NCBI RefSeq assembly: GCF_004843725.1 | Contig: NZ_CP039451.1 | Coordinates: 3,912,001 to 3,976,000 of the forward strand | Direction: 5' to 3' | Length of the DNA stretch: 64,000 bases | Source: Psychroserpens sp. NJDZ02 | Lineage (GTDB): Bacteria; Bacteroidota; Bacteroidia; Flavobacteriales; Flavobacteriaceae | Part shown: positions 31,542 through 40,568 of the stretch, one piece after another | Layout of the letters: every line of letters begins with the position of its first letter | Position numbering within the stretch: position 1 is the first letter of the stretch | The notes under the pieces: generated by a model | What the model was told of the DNA's origin: nothing | Databases searched by the model: none | Seen by the model: only the letters and a program-made list of their open reading frames with translations | Made by a program: the position numbers and the translations under genes

Positions 31542-32104
31542 AAATTCTAAATATACTATTCCTTTTTATATCCTTTATTGTTTATTCACAACAACAGGAA
31601 GATTTCGAACGTTTAACTACTTCTATTAATACTAAGGTTTCAATTATAGATGGAGTAGAACTATTTTCTGATAGTAAACAGGAAATAATTTTTAATGGAA
31701 AATATAAGATTTTGATTACAACAAAAGTAGCGGACTATACAGGTATTAATTATAATTTAGGGGAATCAACAGGATATAGAGAACAAGGAACATTTAGCAA
31801 GGGGTACAAAAATAGTCTTTGGACAACTACTTATAAAAATAAATTGATAAAAACTGAAAATTGGAAATATGGTTTAATCCATGGAGAATATCGAGTGTAT
31901 GACACTATACAGAAAATACAATATCGAACAGATTTTGGAACTGGAGGTAATGGTGAATATAAGGATTACTACAAAACAGGCATCCTTAAACAAGAAGGGA
32001 ATTATCAAAATGGTAAAAAAGAAGGAGAATGGTGCACATATGATAGACAGGGAAAAATTATAAAAACAATAAATTATAAAAAAGGCTCTACAATAAATGA
32101 ATAA
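31538..32104 (+). CDS. Secreted MORN-repeat-like protein, putative immunity to the PAAR-like protease
   Basis: 188 residues with a signal peptide (MKILNILFLFISFIVYSQ). The C-terminal half has MORN/YwqK-like units (EGNYQNGKKEGEWCTYD, YGLIHGEYRVYD). YwqK-type proteins are often annotated as antitoxins, and the 4-bp overlap with the effector gene gives the layout of an immunity gene. Export to the periplasm fits a toxin that arrives there. The role is inferred. Confidence 0.6.
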   Translation: MKILNILFLFISFIVYSQQQEDFERLTTSINTKVSIIDGVELFSDSKQEIIFNGKYKILITTKVADYTGINYNLGESTGYREQGTFSKGYKNSLWTTTYKNKLIKTENWKYGLIHGEYRVYDTIQKIQYRTDFGTGGNGEYKDYYKTGILKQEGNYQNGKKEGEWCTYDRQGKIIKTINYKKGSTINE

Positions 32105-32179
32105 AACGTGGCTTATTTTTGACGGTAATAAAGAAATAAAATTAAAAGAGAACTTATAAATAGTTGACAGGATTGGAAT

Positions 32180-35100
32180 ATGGCTAAAGCAAATAAACTT
32201 ATAATAAAAAAAACCGATGGAGTAACAGTAGATAGTGAGAACTATCTAATTACTACCAATCCCCAAACGAAAATAGTAGTAACGGCAAATACAGATGAAT
32301 TAGAACCTGATGAAATTGCCAATATACGATGGATTTGTAGTGCTTTTATTGGAAGGCCAAAAAATCTAGAGTATCATGCTGTTCTCAAAGGAAAAAAGAT
32401 ATATTTTAGTATATCAAAAGCAGCTACAGGAGGGGGGCTTATTTGGCTCGAGGCTGTTGCCCCCAATAAAGAACCAACTTATAAAGCACCTTATGGCTAT
32501 TTTGTAAACACCATTGGCACCCCAAGTATAGATCGCGTTGAATGGAGAGAATATCAATCCGACAATAAAGGAGCGATTGTAAAAGATAAAAAGTTTTTTG
32601 GAGAAGGAATACAATTACATATATATACTTCTGGACTTTATGGCCATGACATAGAAGTATCATTATTAGATAAAAATCTAGTTTATTCTGATAAAATACT
32701 ATTGTTAGACAAAGATATTAAAGACGAAACCAATAAACCTGTAAAACATTTTCAGCGTGAGGTAAAGAAATTAAAAAGTGTTAAAATTCCTGAAATATAT
32801 CAGCAAAAAGTAATTATTAATGTCCGTGCGGATATGCAATGGATTAAAGAAGGAAAAGTATTAGAAGTTTATCCTATTGTTAAACCACTACTAAAAGATG
32901 CAAAACCGACTAGTTTTAAGGATACAATAGTAGTCATTAAAAAAAGAGAACAGAAAGAAAGAGCACTTATCAGTGCAACCAAATCTGGGAATAAACCCGT
33001 AAAAATTGGAAATATTGCAACAGATACAGCTGATTTCAAACCTTGCTTTTATACGAAGATTATTACAAGCTACACTTTTAAAGACGACGAGGAGAAAACT
33101 AGAGAAACAAAAGCTACTATTTACGATTCTAATAGTTCATTAAAACCTAAAAAAATGTCGTTTGCTGTTGTAGCAGGTCCAAGAGAAGGAAAAAGAAAAG
33201 TAAAAATAGAACTAGACACAGATACTTCATATTGTTTATTTGAACAAAACGAAAAACTTAAACACGAAGGAAGAGTTTTAAATTTTTCTAATATTGAAGA
33301 TGCAATTGTCCTTAAAGATTCTGCTAGTCCCGCAAAAGAGAGCAAGCCTAAAGAGAAAAACATAAATGAAACTATATTTAAACAAATAGATAGTGGCAAT
33401 GAAGGAAAATGGGGCAAAGTATTTGGTTCTGTAGATGTAGATTCTGTTATAGGTGGTTTTAAAAGATACACAGAAAAAAGTTTAGCAGTAAATAATGATA
33501 AATATTGTAAAGAAGCATCTTCGGATACAGAAGTTAACATTGGTATACCTTACAAATATGGAAAGAATACAGATAATGAACGCTTAAAAGATTTAGTTGC
33601 ATATATTTGGCCAGCAAGTGCATCTAACATTCAGCAGTATCAAATAAGTATACAAACTTGCAGGCAAAAAAAGGTAGTACTCAATATTGATGCCTACCCA
33701 GACATCAGATGGACATTACAATTTTGTTACAATACAGATCCTGAAGAATTTAATAAAATACGAGGTCAATATAAAGACTATAAAGTACGTTTAGAGAAAG
33801 TAAATGAAGACGCTAAAGAAACCTATGACCATAAAATAGATAGAAATAAAGACCTTGCTGACAAATATGATAAAATGTCTAAAGAGGTTAAAGGCAATAA
33901 AGCTAAGTCAGAAAGAAAAATTAAAAAATTTGAAAGACAATTAAAAAAGGCATCTGGAGCTGAAAAGAAAAAACTTAAGAATAAGAAAAATGAAGCAATT
34001 AAACGAAAAGAAAATTTAAATAAACTACAAACCAAGTATAAGAATAAAAAAAACGAATACGAAGAGAAAATTACCAAACACGAAAAGAGTAAAGCAAAAT
34101 ATCAGAAAAAGGAAAGAAAAAAAGCAAATAAAGATCCTGAACTTAGTAAACAGCGTCCAGATTTGTACGACTTTGATGACAATCTGGAACATGGTATCTC
34201 AGATATTACTTTGGCTTTATGGGCAGAGTGGGATAGACCAACAGAAAAATTTGAAATCACCGCTGGCTATCAAAAGTACGTCGAGATGCTTAAGACTGTA
34301 TTAAAATTTAAAAAAATTGTAGATGATATTTTTGGAGGAAAAAAAGAAGGTAATATTGACAAAAAAGGAAAAAAATATAACTCTAAAAACCCAAAACCTA
34401 AAAAGAAAGAATTAGATAGTACCGAAGCTGACAGAGAGAAAAAACTAAAAGCCATCTTGGGTCTATTTAAACTAAAACCATTAATGTCCGTAAACATTAT
34501 ACCTCCATCTGTAGCGTTGGCATGTTCTTGGCATGCAGCTAATCCTAAAAATAGCCATCAAAACGAAATTGGTACTACCATAGATATTAACGCTATATTT
34601 GATCCAATTATTGGTGCAGAAATTGTACTTAATTTTATGGCACTAGTAGAAAAATCACATCCTCTAGTAAAAGTAGCATTAACAATATTGGAATTAGGTG
34701 GTTTTGAAATACGCTTAGATCTCACTGTATCTGGGGTAGTGTTCTGTAAAGGGCATATCTTTTATAATACAGCTACAGGTGAAAACAATATTATGCCTGG
34801 AGACTTTAAGGACCTCAAAGATCCAACAACAGATAGTCCGTTAGTACTTGGTGGACGTATTGAAATGGAAGTTTATGCAGGTATTAAATTCACTAAAAAA
34901 TATGAAGCTTGGAGCTATGAAGCTGTTATTGAGCTAAATGCTTATGCTAGTGTAGTAACTGGAATAACCATTTCCGGTTCTGTAGAATGGGTAAAAGACA
35001 ATAATAATTACCCAGATGGTATTTATCTTAATCCAATACTTAAATTTCATGGATTGACAGTAACAATTGCAGCTAAAGGAAAAGGTGAATTTGGAAAAGT

Positions 35101-35212
35101 TGGTAGCGATGAATCAATTGCAGAAGTTGATGGAGAAGTAGGCGGTGAATACGTGGTAATGGACCCTTATGAGGCTGAATTAGATATGAAAATTCCTTTA
35201 GGTAGATGCTAA
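32180..35212 (+). CDS. Large putative T6SS effector of unknown activity
   Basis: 1,010 residues, no signal peptide. An N-terminal Ig-like region (about 1-110) begins MAKANKLIIKKTDGVTV. A very Lys/Glu-rich coiled coil spans about 545-670. A C-terminal region (about 760-1010) is beta-rich with an apolar stretch (IFDPIIGAEIVLNFMAL) and ends YVVMDPYEAELDMKI. I recognise no catalytic motif; membrane insertion is one possibility. It is followed by a lipoprotein. Decayed copies of its C-terminus at 48005-48112 and 54790-55416 precede other lipoproteins, which supports an effector role. Confidence 0.55.
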   Translation: MAKANKLIIKKTDGVTVDSENYLITTNPQTKIVVTANTDELEPDEIANIRWICSAFIGRPKNLEYHAVLKGKKIYFSISKAATGGGLIWLEAVAPNKEPTYKAPYGYFVNTIGTPSIDRVEWREYQSDNKGAIVKDKKFFGEGIQLHIYTSGLYGHDIEVSLLDKNLVYSDKILLLDKDIKDETNKPVKHFQREVKKLKSVKIPEIYQQKVIINVRADMQWIKEGKVLEVYPIVKPLLKDAKPTSFKDTIVVIKKREQKERALISATKSGNKPVKIGNIATDTADFKPCFYTKIITSYTFKDDEEKTRETKATIYDSNSSLKPKKMSFAVVAGPREGKRKVKIELDTDTSYCLFEQNEKLKHEGRVLNFSNIEDAIVLKDSASPAKESKPKEKNINETIFKQIDSGNEGKWGKVFGSVDVDSVIGGFKRYTEKSLAVNNDKYCKEASSDTEVNIGIPYKYGKNTDNERLKDLVAYIWPASASNIQQYQISIQTCRQKKVVLNIDAYPDIRWTLQFCYNTDPEEFNKIRGQYKDYKVRLEKVNEDAKETYDHKIDRNKDLADKYDKMSKEVKGNKAKSERKIKKFERQLKKASGAEKKKLKNKKNEAIKRKENLNKLQTKYKNKKNEYEEKITKHEKSKAKYQKKERKKANKDPELSKQRPDLYDFDDNLEHGISDITLALWAEWDRPTEKFEITAGYQKYVEMLKTVLKFKKIVDDIFGGKKEGNIDKKGKKYNSKNPKPKKKELDSTEADREKKLKAILGLFKLKPLMSVNIIPPSVALACSWHAANPKNSHQNEIGTTIDINAIFDPIIGAEIVLNFMALVEKSHPLVKVALTILELGGFEIRLDLTVSGVVFCKGHIFYNTATGENNIMPGDFKDLKDPTTDSPLVLGGRIEMEVYAGIKFTKKYEAWSYEAVIELNAYASVVTGITISGSVEWVKDNNNYPDGIYLNPILKFHGLTVTIAAKGKGEFGKVGSDESIAEVDGEVGGEYVVMDPYEAELDMKIPLGRC

Positions 35213-35220
35213 TAAAACTT

Positions 35221-36243
35221 ATGACAAATAAAACATTAATTTATATTTTAATATTGATCACTAATATTTCCTGTAATCAATCTAAAGAAAAAGATTTTAT
35301 GAATACAATTTACACACAACAAGATATTTTAGATCTATACAAAACTGTACAACACTTTGAAGAAGAACAACATTACGGTGTACGCATTAAATCCGCTAAT
35401 TGTAATTTTGAAATATTAATAAATGATAAGAAAGTTTTTTTTGTAAATAGAAATAAAATAGGTTCAGTAATTAACGGTGCTTATGCGCCTATTAATTACG
35501 GATTATTAAAAAGTGGTAATCAAAAAATTACAATACGTATACTGCCAGCTGTACAAAATCGTCAAACAGAGATAAAATATCCTACCTTGCAAAATGCACA
35601 ATTAGATATTGAAATTGTGGCAGATGATTTTATGGATGGAGAATCTACAGGTGAATACTCAATTTTTGAGTGGGAATCGCCAAAAGAGATAAAATTTATA
35701 GAAAGTGAAGGGATAGAAATGCCTTACTTTACTCAACCAGATTTACCTGTTTTTGAACACCGAGATAGTTTTATAGCCGAAATTCCTTTTGATATTGATG
35801 GCTGGAATAATTCTGTTAATTTAATTACAAATGACAAGGAGGAATTAAAGGAATTAACAGAAGAAGCTGTTACTATTTTTAAAGAATTACATAAAAATTT
35901 CCAAGAAAAAAACTTAGATAAAATAGCAAATCTGGTATATCAAAAAGAAAAGAGGGTTGCGCAACAATTATATTTTAAAGAATCAGACTGTAGAGAAAAT
36001 TGGGATTATTATACTGAAGATTATAAAAGCGATAACTTTACAATGGTACCTCTTGAAAACTTTAAACTAGTCTTTTTTGGTAACGGAAAAATGATAGGAT
36101 TAGAATTAAATGGACCGAAGTTTCAATGGGATTCTGCACTATATTCTAAATATATTGAAAAAGGTAACAAAGGATACTCAAAAACTTTTTACCGTTTCTT
36201 ACTTCATCGCCCTAAACCTGGTGCTCCATTAGAAGTAATTTAA
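35221..36243 (+). CDS. Lipoprotein family A member 1, putative immunity protein
   Basis: 340 residues from ATG 35221, giving a compact lipoprotein signal ending NISC. An ATG at 35206 overlaps the effector stop and is a possible alternative. Family hallmarks: a NCNFEILIND strand, PINYGLLKSGNQKITIR, a GWNNS segment, FFGNGKMIGLE, and a tail HRPKPGAPLEVI. Related proteins lie at 38982, 48123 and 51508, with broken ones at 45292 and 53563. Being directly downstream of the 1,010-residue effector, it is the likely immunity protein (inference). Confidence 0.65.
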   Translation: MTNKTLIYILILITNISCNQSKEKDFMNTIYTQQDILDLYKTVQHFEEEQHYGVRIKSANCNFEILINDKKVFFVNRNKIGSVINGAYAPINYGLLKSGNQKITIRILPAVQNRQTEIKYPTLQNAQLDIEIVADDFMDGESTGEYSIFEWESPKEIKFIESEGIEMPYFTQPDLPVFEHRDSFIAEIPFDIDGWNNSVNLITNDKEELKELTEEAVTIFKELHKNFQEKNLDKIANLVYQKEKRVAQQLYFKESDCRENWDYYTEDYKSDNFTMVPLENFKLVFFGNGKMIGLELNGPKFQWDSALYSKYIEKGNKGYSKTFYRFLLHRPKPGAPLEVI

Positions 36244-36267
36244 AATATTAAGTAATTTTAAAAAATA

Positions 36268-36960
36268 GTGGCCTATTTAATCATATTATTTGTTTTATTT
36301 CTTGTCTTAATAATAATTATTGGAGAGTCTCAAAAAAACAAAAAAGAAAAAAAAAGAAAAAAACCAAATGTATCTAAAATTAAAGATTTATCGGTCGGAA
36401 TTATTGAAATAAAAGGTCGACTAGAACAAATTGAAACTGTAATTTCTCCATTAACTAAATCCAATTGCATTGGGTATAAACATTTTAAAACACGCTATAA
36501 TTCTTCTAGGTCTGTCAATCCAACTTCTATAAAAGGAAAAGTGTTTACGACCAAAAGAAATGAGAGATCTTTAAATTGGGAAACTGTTTCGACAGATACA
36601 GAATGTAAAGATTTCTACTTTGTAGATAATACGGGTAAAATAAAAATAAAAGGAAAAGGAATAGCAATTTTACTTAATAATATCAATCAAACTGATAGAA
36701 GAATTTCTAATGAATTAATGATTACAGAAAATTTACTATTACAAGATAACAGAGAATACGTATTAACGGGAACAGCTAGATATAATAAAAAAAATGAGTT
36801 AATTATTAAAAAAGACTCTAATGAGCTAATAATTAGCGACTCCTATATAAATGAATTACATAAAAGCAAATTATCTGATAAAATTAACAAATATGGTTTA
36901 ATTATTATGCTTTTGTTAATTGTAGTGATAATCACATTTATTAACAGTTTACTTACTTAA
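36268..36960 (+). CDS. GIDE-domain membrane protein 1
   Basis: 230 residues starting at GTG. It has an N-terminal membrane segment (about 1-20), a basic linker, a GIDE-like domain (about 45-200; GIIEIKGRLEQIETVISPLT, then NCIGYKHF and DNTGKIKIKGKG), and a C-terminal membrane segment (about 207-227). GIDE is the membrane-adjacent domain of MUL1-type proteins; bacterial members lack the RING finger, and their role is unknown. It follows lipoprotein A1 by 24 bp. The same pairing recurs at 48123/49197, so the two families probably work together. Confidence 0.65.
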   Translation: MAYLIILFVLFLVLIIIIGESQKNKKEKKRKKPNVSKIKDLSVGIIEIKGRLEQIETVISPLTKSNCIGYKHFKTRYNSSRSVNPTSIKGKVFTTKRNERSLNWETVSTDTECKDFYFVDNTGKIKIKGKGIAILLNNINQTDRRISNELMITENLLLQDNREYVLTGTARYNKKNELIIKKDSNELIISDSYINELHKSKLSDKINKYGLIIMLLLIVVIITFINSLLT

Positions 36961-37147
36961 ATAAATATCATCACATTTTTTTAAGCCATGGGAACAAGAG
37001 TAATTTATAACATAAAATATAAAAAGGAAGAATTAACTCTAATATTTTAGGTTAACGATATAGAAGAAAAAAAATTTGATGATCTTGTAAGAAATATAGC
37101 CAATTATCTTAAGATGTAAAAGTTATTAATGGTCCTTATCAAGAAAA

Positions 37148-37546
37148 GTAAAAAAGCCTATTAAATCTAAAATTGGATTATTACCAACAGGTATAGTAGA
37201 AGTTAGAGGAAAACTAAAGAGTATTGATACCTTTACTTCTCCAAATTAGAAATCTAAATATGTTGGTTATTATTATGCTGAATTGCGCTATACTTCTTAA
37301 CAAATTCGCACTTTAAAGACAGGAAAGAAGTTTCTAGATGAAGAGAACCGTCCATTACCTCCTGGAGATGCATTTAACATTTATAGAGAGAAGGATTTTA
37401 AAAGACGAAAATCTGAAGGCTTCCCTCCACCACTTTACAAAAGCAAAGTGCAAACGCCTGAGGCTACACCATCTCAACAAATAGAGCGTAACGCATATTG
37501 GCTTGATAAGGAACATTACGGAAATAGTGAATCAGCTTGGTATTAA
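37148..37546 (+). pseudogene. Chimeric remnant: GIDE-domain N-part joined to a family B tail
   Basis: One reading frame, broken by stops at 37247 and 37298, first encodes KKPIKSKIGLLPTG and matches the GIDE protein at 49197. It then continues from about 37335 as ENRPLPPGDAFNIYREKDF and matches the tail of the proteins at 41818 and 43094. It marks recombination between two gene families of the island. The 36961-37147 stretch before it holds only broken frames. Confidence 0.8.
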
Positions 37547-37576
37547 ATTTTGTAACATTTTAATTAAAATTAAACT

Positions 37577-37762
37577 ATGGAAAATTCTAAACTCAAATGG
37601 GTAAAAATAATTATTGTTTTAATACTAATGTCGTTAAGTATTTGGCAGGCTAATAAACTGTTTAGTTTGAGAGATGGAGAAGCAGGAATATTGTTTTCTG
37701 CAGCAGCCATCGCATTTGCTATAGCGGCCATTGCTTTTTATTTTCAGAAAAAGAAAGAATAG
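37577..37762 (+). CDS. Small two-helix membrane protein
   Basis: 61 residues: a short basic start, a membrane helix (about 9-26), a loop, a second helix (about 36-55) and a KKK tail. I recognise no family. It sits between a chimeric remnant and a REP element; it could be an immunity protein or a leftover. Confidence 0.4.
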   Translation: MENSKLKWVKIIIVLILMSLSIWQANKLFSLRDGEAGILFSAAAIAFAIAAIAFYFQKKKE

Positions 37763-37872
37763 CAACGTTATTGAGATAATTTTACGTTAAGTTTTCAAAA
37801 CATACAGTCTCAAATTATTAATTTACTTAAAAACAGATAGAAAATATATTATAATGGATAGAGAAAATGGTA

Positions 37873-38150
37873 CCCTCGCTAACACTCGTTTGTAACGAGT
37901 GCCGTACCGGTAAGTTCTACAAAAAGAATCAAATAACAAAAGCTATCTATTCATTTAGGTAGCTTTTTTTCAAGACATGAATTGTAAGCCTAAATTTTAA
38001 AATCCATCAGCACAATATATTGGATATATGTATTTATAAGGCAAGACTATTGTAGAAAATAAGAAAAGATATAATTATTTGTATATTGCTCTACTCCTAC
38101 TCCGCGCATATTATTTTAGAGAGTTTAAGCATAACGCCATAAATGCTTCG
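37873..38150 (+). mobile_element. REP hairpin plus decayed RAYT gene
   Basis: The REP hairpin CACTCGTT-tgt-AACGAGTG lies at 37883-37901. A terminator-like hairpin (AGCTATCT..AGGTAGCT, about 941-964 of 37 kb) follows, then a RAYT 5' remnant from ATG 37977 with an early stop and frameshifts. Compare the intact RAYT at 40677. Confidence 0.75.
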
Positions 38151-38300
38151 TACCAAATTTTAATGTTTTTCAAAAAAAATAATACAGAAGAGGTTCTAAA
38201 AGAATATTTAAGAGAAAAAATCTATCCATTTGTAGTGGATAATGAAGGCAAAAGTTATGGTTTGTATTCTGCAGGTTCTGTTGAAAATCAATATAAATAA
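38150..38300 (+). pseudogene. C-terminal stub of an unknown protein behind a RAYT remnant
   Basis: An open frame running out of RAYT debris encodes NNTEEVLKEYLREKIYPFVV and more, ending 18 bp before a small membrane-protein gene. It has no start of its own. It fits the island's pattern of an effector tail just upstream of a surviving partner gene. The parent protein is unknown. Confidence 0.4.
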
Positions 38301-38318
38301 AATTCTAAAAATAATACG

Positions 38319-38576
38319 ATGATTCACAAGTTTAGTCCATATATAATTATAATACTTCAAACGCTTGCTTGTATTTGGTATCTGTTACCCGAAAATAGCA
38401 GCACTCATGTTCCTGGAGGCTTTATAAAAATGATTATTTTTGGAAGTACAGCATTACTTCTACTAATTATATCCACCATTCTATATTTGATATATAAACC
38501 TTCCGAATTAATTTGGAAAATGCCTTTTATTATTTTCATTATAATGATACTGTTAGGTTGGTTCTACAACAAATAA
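38319..38576 (+). CDS. Small three-helix membrane protein
   Basis: 85 residues with three membrane segments (about 5-22, 36-56, 66-82). I recognise no family. It lies 18 bp downstream of a protein stub and 13 bp upstream of the next gene. A membrane immunity protein is possible but not shown. Confidence 0.45.
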   Translation: MIHKFSPYIIIILQTLACIWYLLPENSSTHVPGGFIKMIIFGSTALLLLIISTILYLIYKPSELIWKMPFIIFIIMILLGWFYNK

Positions 38577-38589
38577 AGCAAACAAATTT

Positions 38590-38973
38590 ATGGCAACTAA
38601 AAATAGCATAAAGGTAATAAAGACAACTACAACTGTAGAGGTCAACGATACGGATCATTTATTAACTATAGAACCAGAAAAAAGTGTTACTCTAGAGTTA
38701 GCTAATACAGAAGGATTTACAGCTGAAGCTAAATGGCTAGCAGAAGGCAACATTAAAGCAGATGATAATGGACTCTATTTAGATTCTACTTGGTCTTTTC
38801 AAGGGTTAGCCTTTAAAGGAGAAGCTGAGCTCTCTGCAAAGGCAATAATGGAAAAAGATGATAATGGGGATCAAGACACATACACTATTGGCGATAAAGC
38901 TACTCTTACTTTTCAAGCCATAGCCAAACAAGATACTATACCTCTTGGCAAATGGTATTTCAATAAAAAATAA
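38590..38973 (+). CDS. Small soluble protein resembling the N-terminus of the 1,010-residue effector
   Basis: 127 residues, no signal or membrane segment, beta-rich. Its start (MATKNSIKVIKTTTTVEVND, then HLLTIEPEKSVTLELAN) resembles the start of the large effector (MAKANKLIIKKTDGVTVDSE, then YLITTNPQTKIVV) in length and pattern. The similarity is by eye and weak. It is 8 bp upstream of lipoprotein A2, just as the large effector is next to A1. It may be a free-standing targeting domain, a small effector, or a truncated one. Confidence 0.4.
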   Translation: MATKNSIKVIKTTTTVEVNDTDHLLTIEPEKSVTLELANTEGFTAEAKWLAEGNIKADDNGLYLDSTWSFQGLAFKGEAELSAKAIMEKDDNGDQDTYTIGDKATLTFQAIAKQDTIPLGKWYFNKK

Positions 38974-38981
38974 AAACTATA

Positions 38982-39959
38982 ATGAAAACAAAAATAATTG
39001 CAATAACACTTTTACTAGCTTTACAAGCTTGTGCACAACAAAAAACCACTAATACTACTATGGAAGAAGAACTTTTAAATTATTATAAACAAATTAAGCA
39101 ACCCACTACCCCTATAAATTATAACGCTTCGTTTTATAGTAGTGGCTGTAGCTTTGAGTTAAGGGTTAATGATGATTATGTCTACAACTATTATAGTACC
39201 GGTGGCATAGGGACAAGTTTTCCTATAAATCCTAATATATTAAAAGCGGGTAAACAACGTTTTAGTATAACACTATATCCCCCACGGTTAACTAACGGCG
39301 ATTTTGCAAAGACCCTACCAAAAGATGCATCTTTTAAGTTAGATATAAAAGGCGTTGTGTTTGATGATGGTTTTGTAGACACTGTAGACGACGGTATTAC
39401 TTTCGAATTACCAACTAAACCAGGAATTAACGATGATGGTGCAGAAACTATGATTTATGCTGACGAAGGACAACCTATAGCTGTCTATACAGGCTATTTT
39501 AATGCAGACGTGGAATACGATTTAGTAGGTTGGTCAGAGTCTGTAGATTTGCGTAAAGAAGATCCCGATAAATTATTAGAAGAGGCACTTAAATTATACA
39601 AAAGTGCAGGACGGGCCATAACGGAAGGTGATTATCAAACTTTTTTTACATTAACAGAAAAAAAAACAAAAGAAATTGCCCAATGCTATTATAGTGATAG
39701 CACTGGCATGATAAAGAACTTAAAACCTTATAAGAAATACGCCCTTTATAATGAAAAAAAACTACAACCTCTTGATGATTTTTCTGTTCAGTTTTTTGGT
39801 AATGGTAAAATGATCGGTTTGTATGATAATACTGGATCTTACAAAGGCAAACCATCACTCCAAATGGATTATAATAAAAATGACTTAGAATATGTTGGCT
39901 ATCTATTCCTCCACCTCCACCGTCCTAAAAAAGGGGCACCATTAGAGATTATACGGTAA
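38982..39959 (+). CDS. Lipoprotein family A member 2, putative immunity protein
   Basis: 325 residues. The signal peptide ends LLALQAC (Cys 17). It shares the family A pattern: GCSFELRVNDDYVYNYY, PINPNILKAGKQRFSITLYP, FNADVEYDLVGWSESVDL, FFGNGKMIGLYD and LHRPKKGAPLEIIR. It is closest in layout to the protein at 51508. It follows the small protein at 38590 by 8 bp and is closed by a hairpin at 40091-40130. Confidence 0.65.
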   Translation: MKTKIIAITLLLALQACAQQKTTNTTMEEELLNYYKQIKQPTTPINYNASFYSSGCSFELRVNDDYVYNYYSTGGIGTSFPINPNILKAGKQRFSITLYPPRLTNGDFAKTLPKDASFKLDIKGVVFDDGFVDTVDDGITFELPTKPGINDDGAETMIYADEGQPIAVYTGYFNADVEYDLVGWSESVDLRKEDPDKLLEEALKLYKSAGRAITEGDYQTFFTLTEKKTKEIAQCYYSDSTGMIKNLKPYKKYALYNEKKLQPLDDFSVQFFGNGKMIGLYDNTGSYKGKPSLQMDYNKNDLEYVGYLFLHLHRPKKGAPLEIIR

Positions 39960-40090
39960 TACTTTTAAAACAATAGATATTTATAATACGTGCGCTATAA
40001 AACTTAAAACTATTAGTTTATAGTAACATTAAATTGGGTTGGACTAAGATTAAAAATGCAAAATAAGTCTAAATAAGCTTTAATATATAA

Positions 40091-40130
40091 AAAGAGGAAA
40101 CATCGGTTTTAAAACCTTTGTTTCCTTTTT
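40091..40130 (+). terminator. Terminator after lipoprotein A2
   Basis: GGAAACA (40096-40102) pairs with TGTTTCC (40119-40125), with an inner GGTTTTAAAACC pairing, followed by TTTTT. It lies about 130 bp past the stop. Confidence 0.7.
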
Positions 40131-40234
40131 ACTTTATAGCTAATACCAAATTAACAATCCCCTAGTTATGTATAGTAATTAATCTAATGTGCTTTTGTAC
40201 AGCACGTATAATTGTATATTGCATTTGTAATCGT

Positions 40235-40510
40235 CCCCGGCTAGCGCTCGTTTGTAACGAGTGCCGTACCGAGTAAGTTCTACAAAAGCATTAAAAATAA
40301 AAGCTATTTATTCATTTAGGTAGCTTTTTGTATTTTTAAGGTATGAGCAGAAAGCATAAATTTCATAATCCAACAGCAGCCTATTTTGTTTTGTTTGCTT
40401 CAGTATTATGGATAGATATGTTTACATGGTCAGATTATTTTAATATCCTAGTATAAAGTATTCTATAGAATAAAAAAGGATATAATTATTTACTTAGTTT
40501 TGTTAAAAGT
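40235..40510 (+). mobile_element. REP hairpin plus decayed RAYT gene (tandem neighbour of the intact element)
   Basis: About 157 bp (40235-40391) are almost identical to 40569-40725 of the intact element, including the REP hairpin, the second hairpin and the RAYT start at 40343. The coding part then degenerates, with stops in all frames. Confidence 0.85.
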
Positions 40511-40568
40511 CATCCCAAACGATTGTTAGCTTCATACAATCCTAAATTAGACAATTAATGTACCAATC

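Noticed and set aside
32098..32160. A 20-codon frame starting ATGAATAAAACG after the MORN-like gene
   Set aside because: It overlaps the previous stop and is short, with no family match; probably chance.
33121..33540. Minus-strand open frames inside the large effector
   Set aside because: They are antisense to a long, well-supported coding sequence; their Ser/Phe/Leu-rich products reflect the Lys/Glu-rich sense strand.
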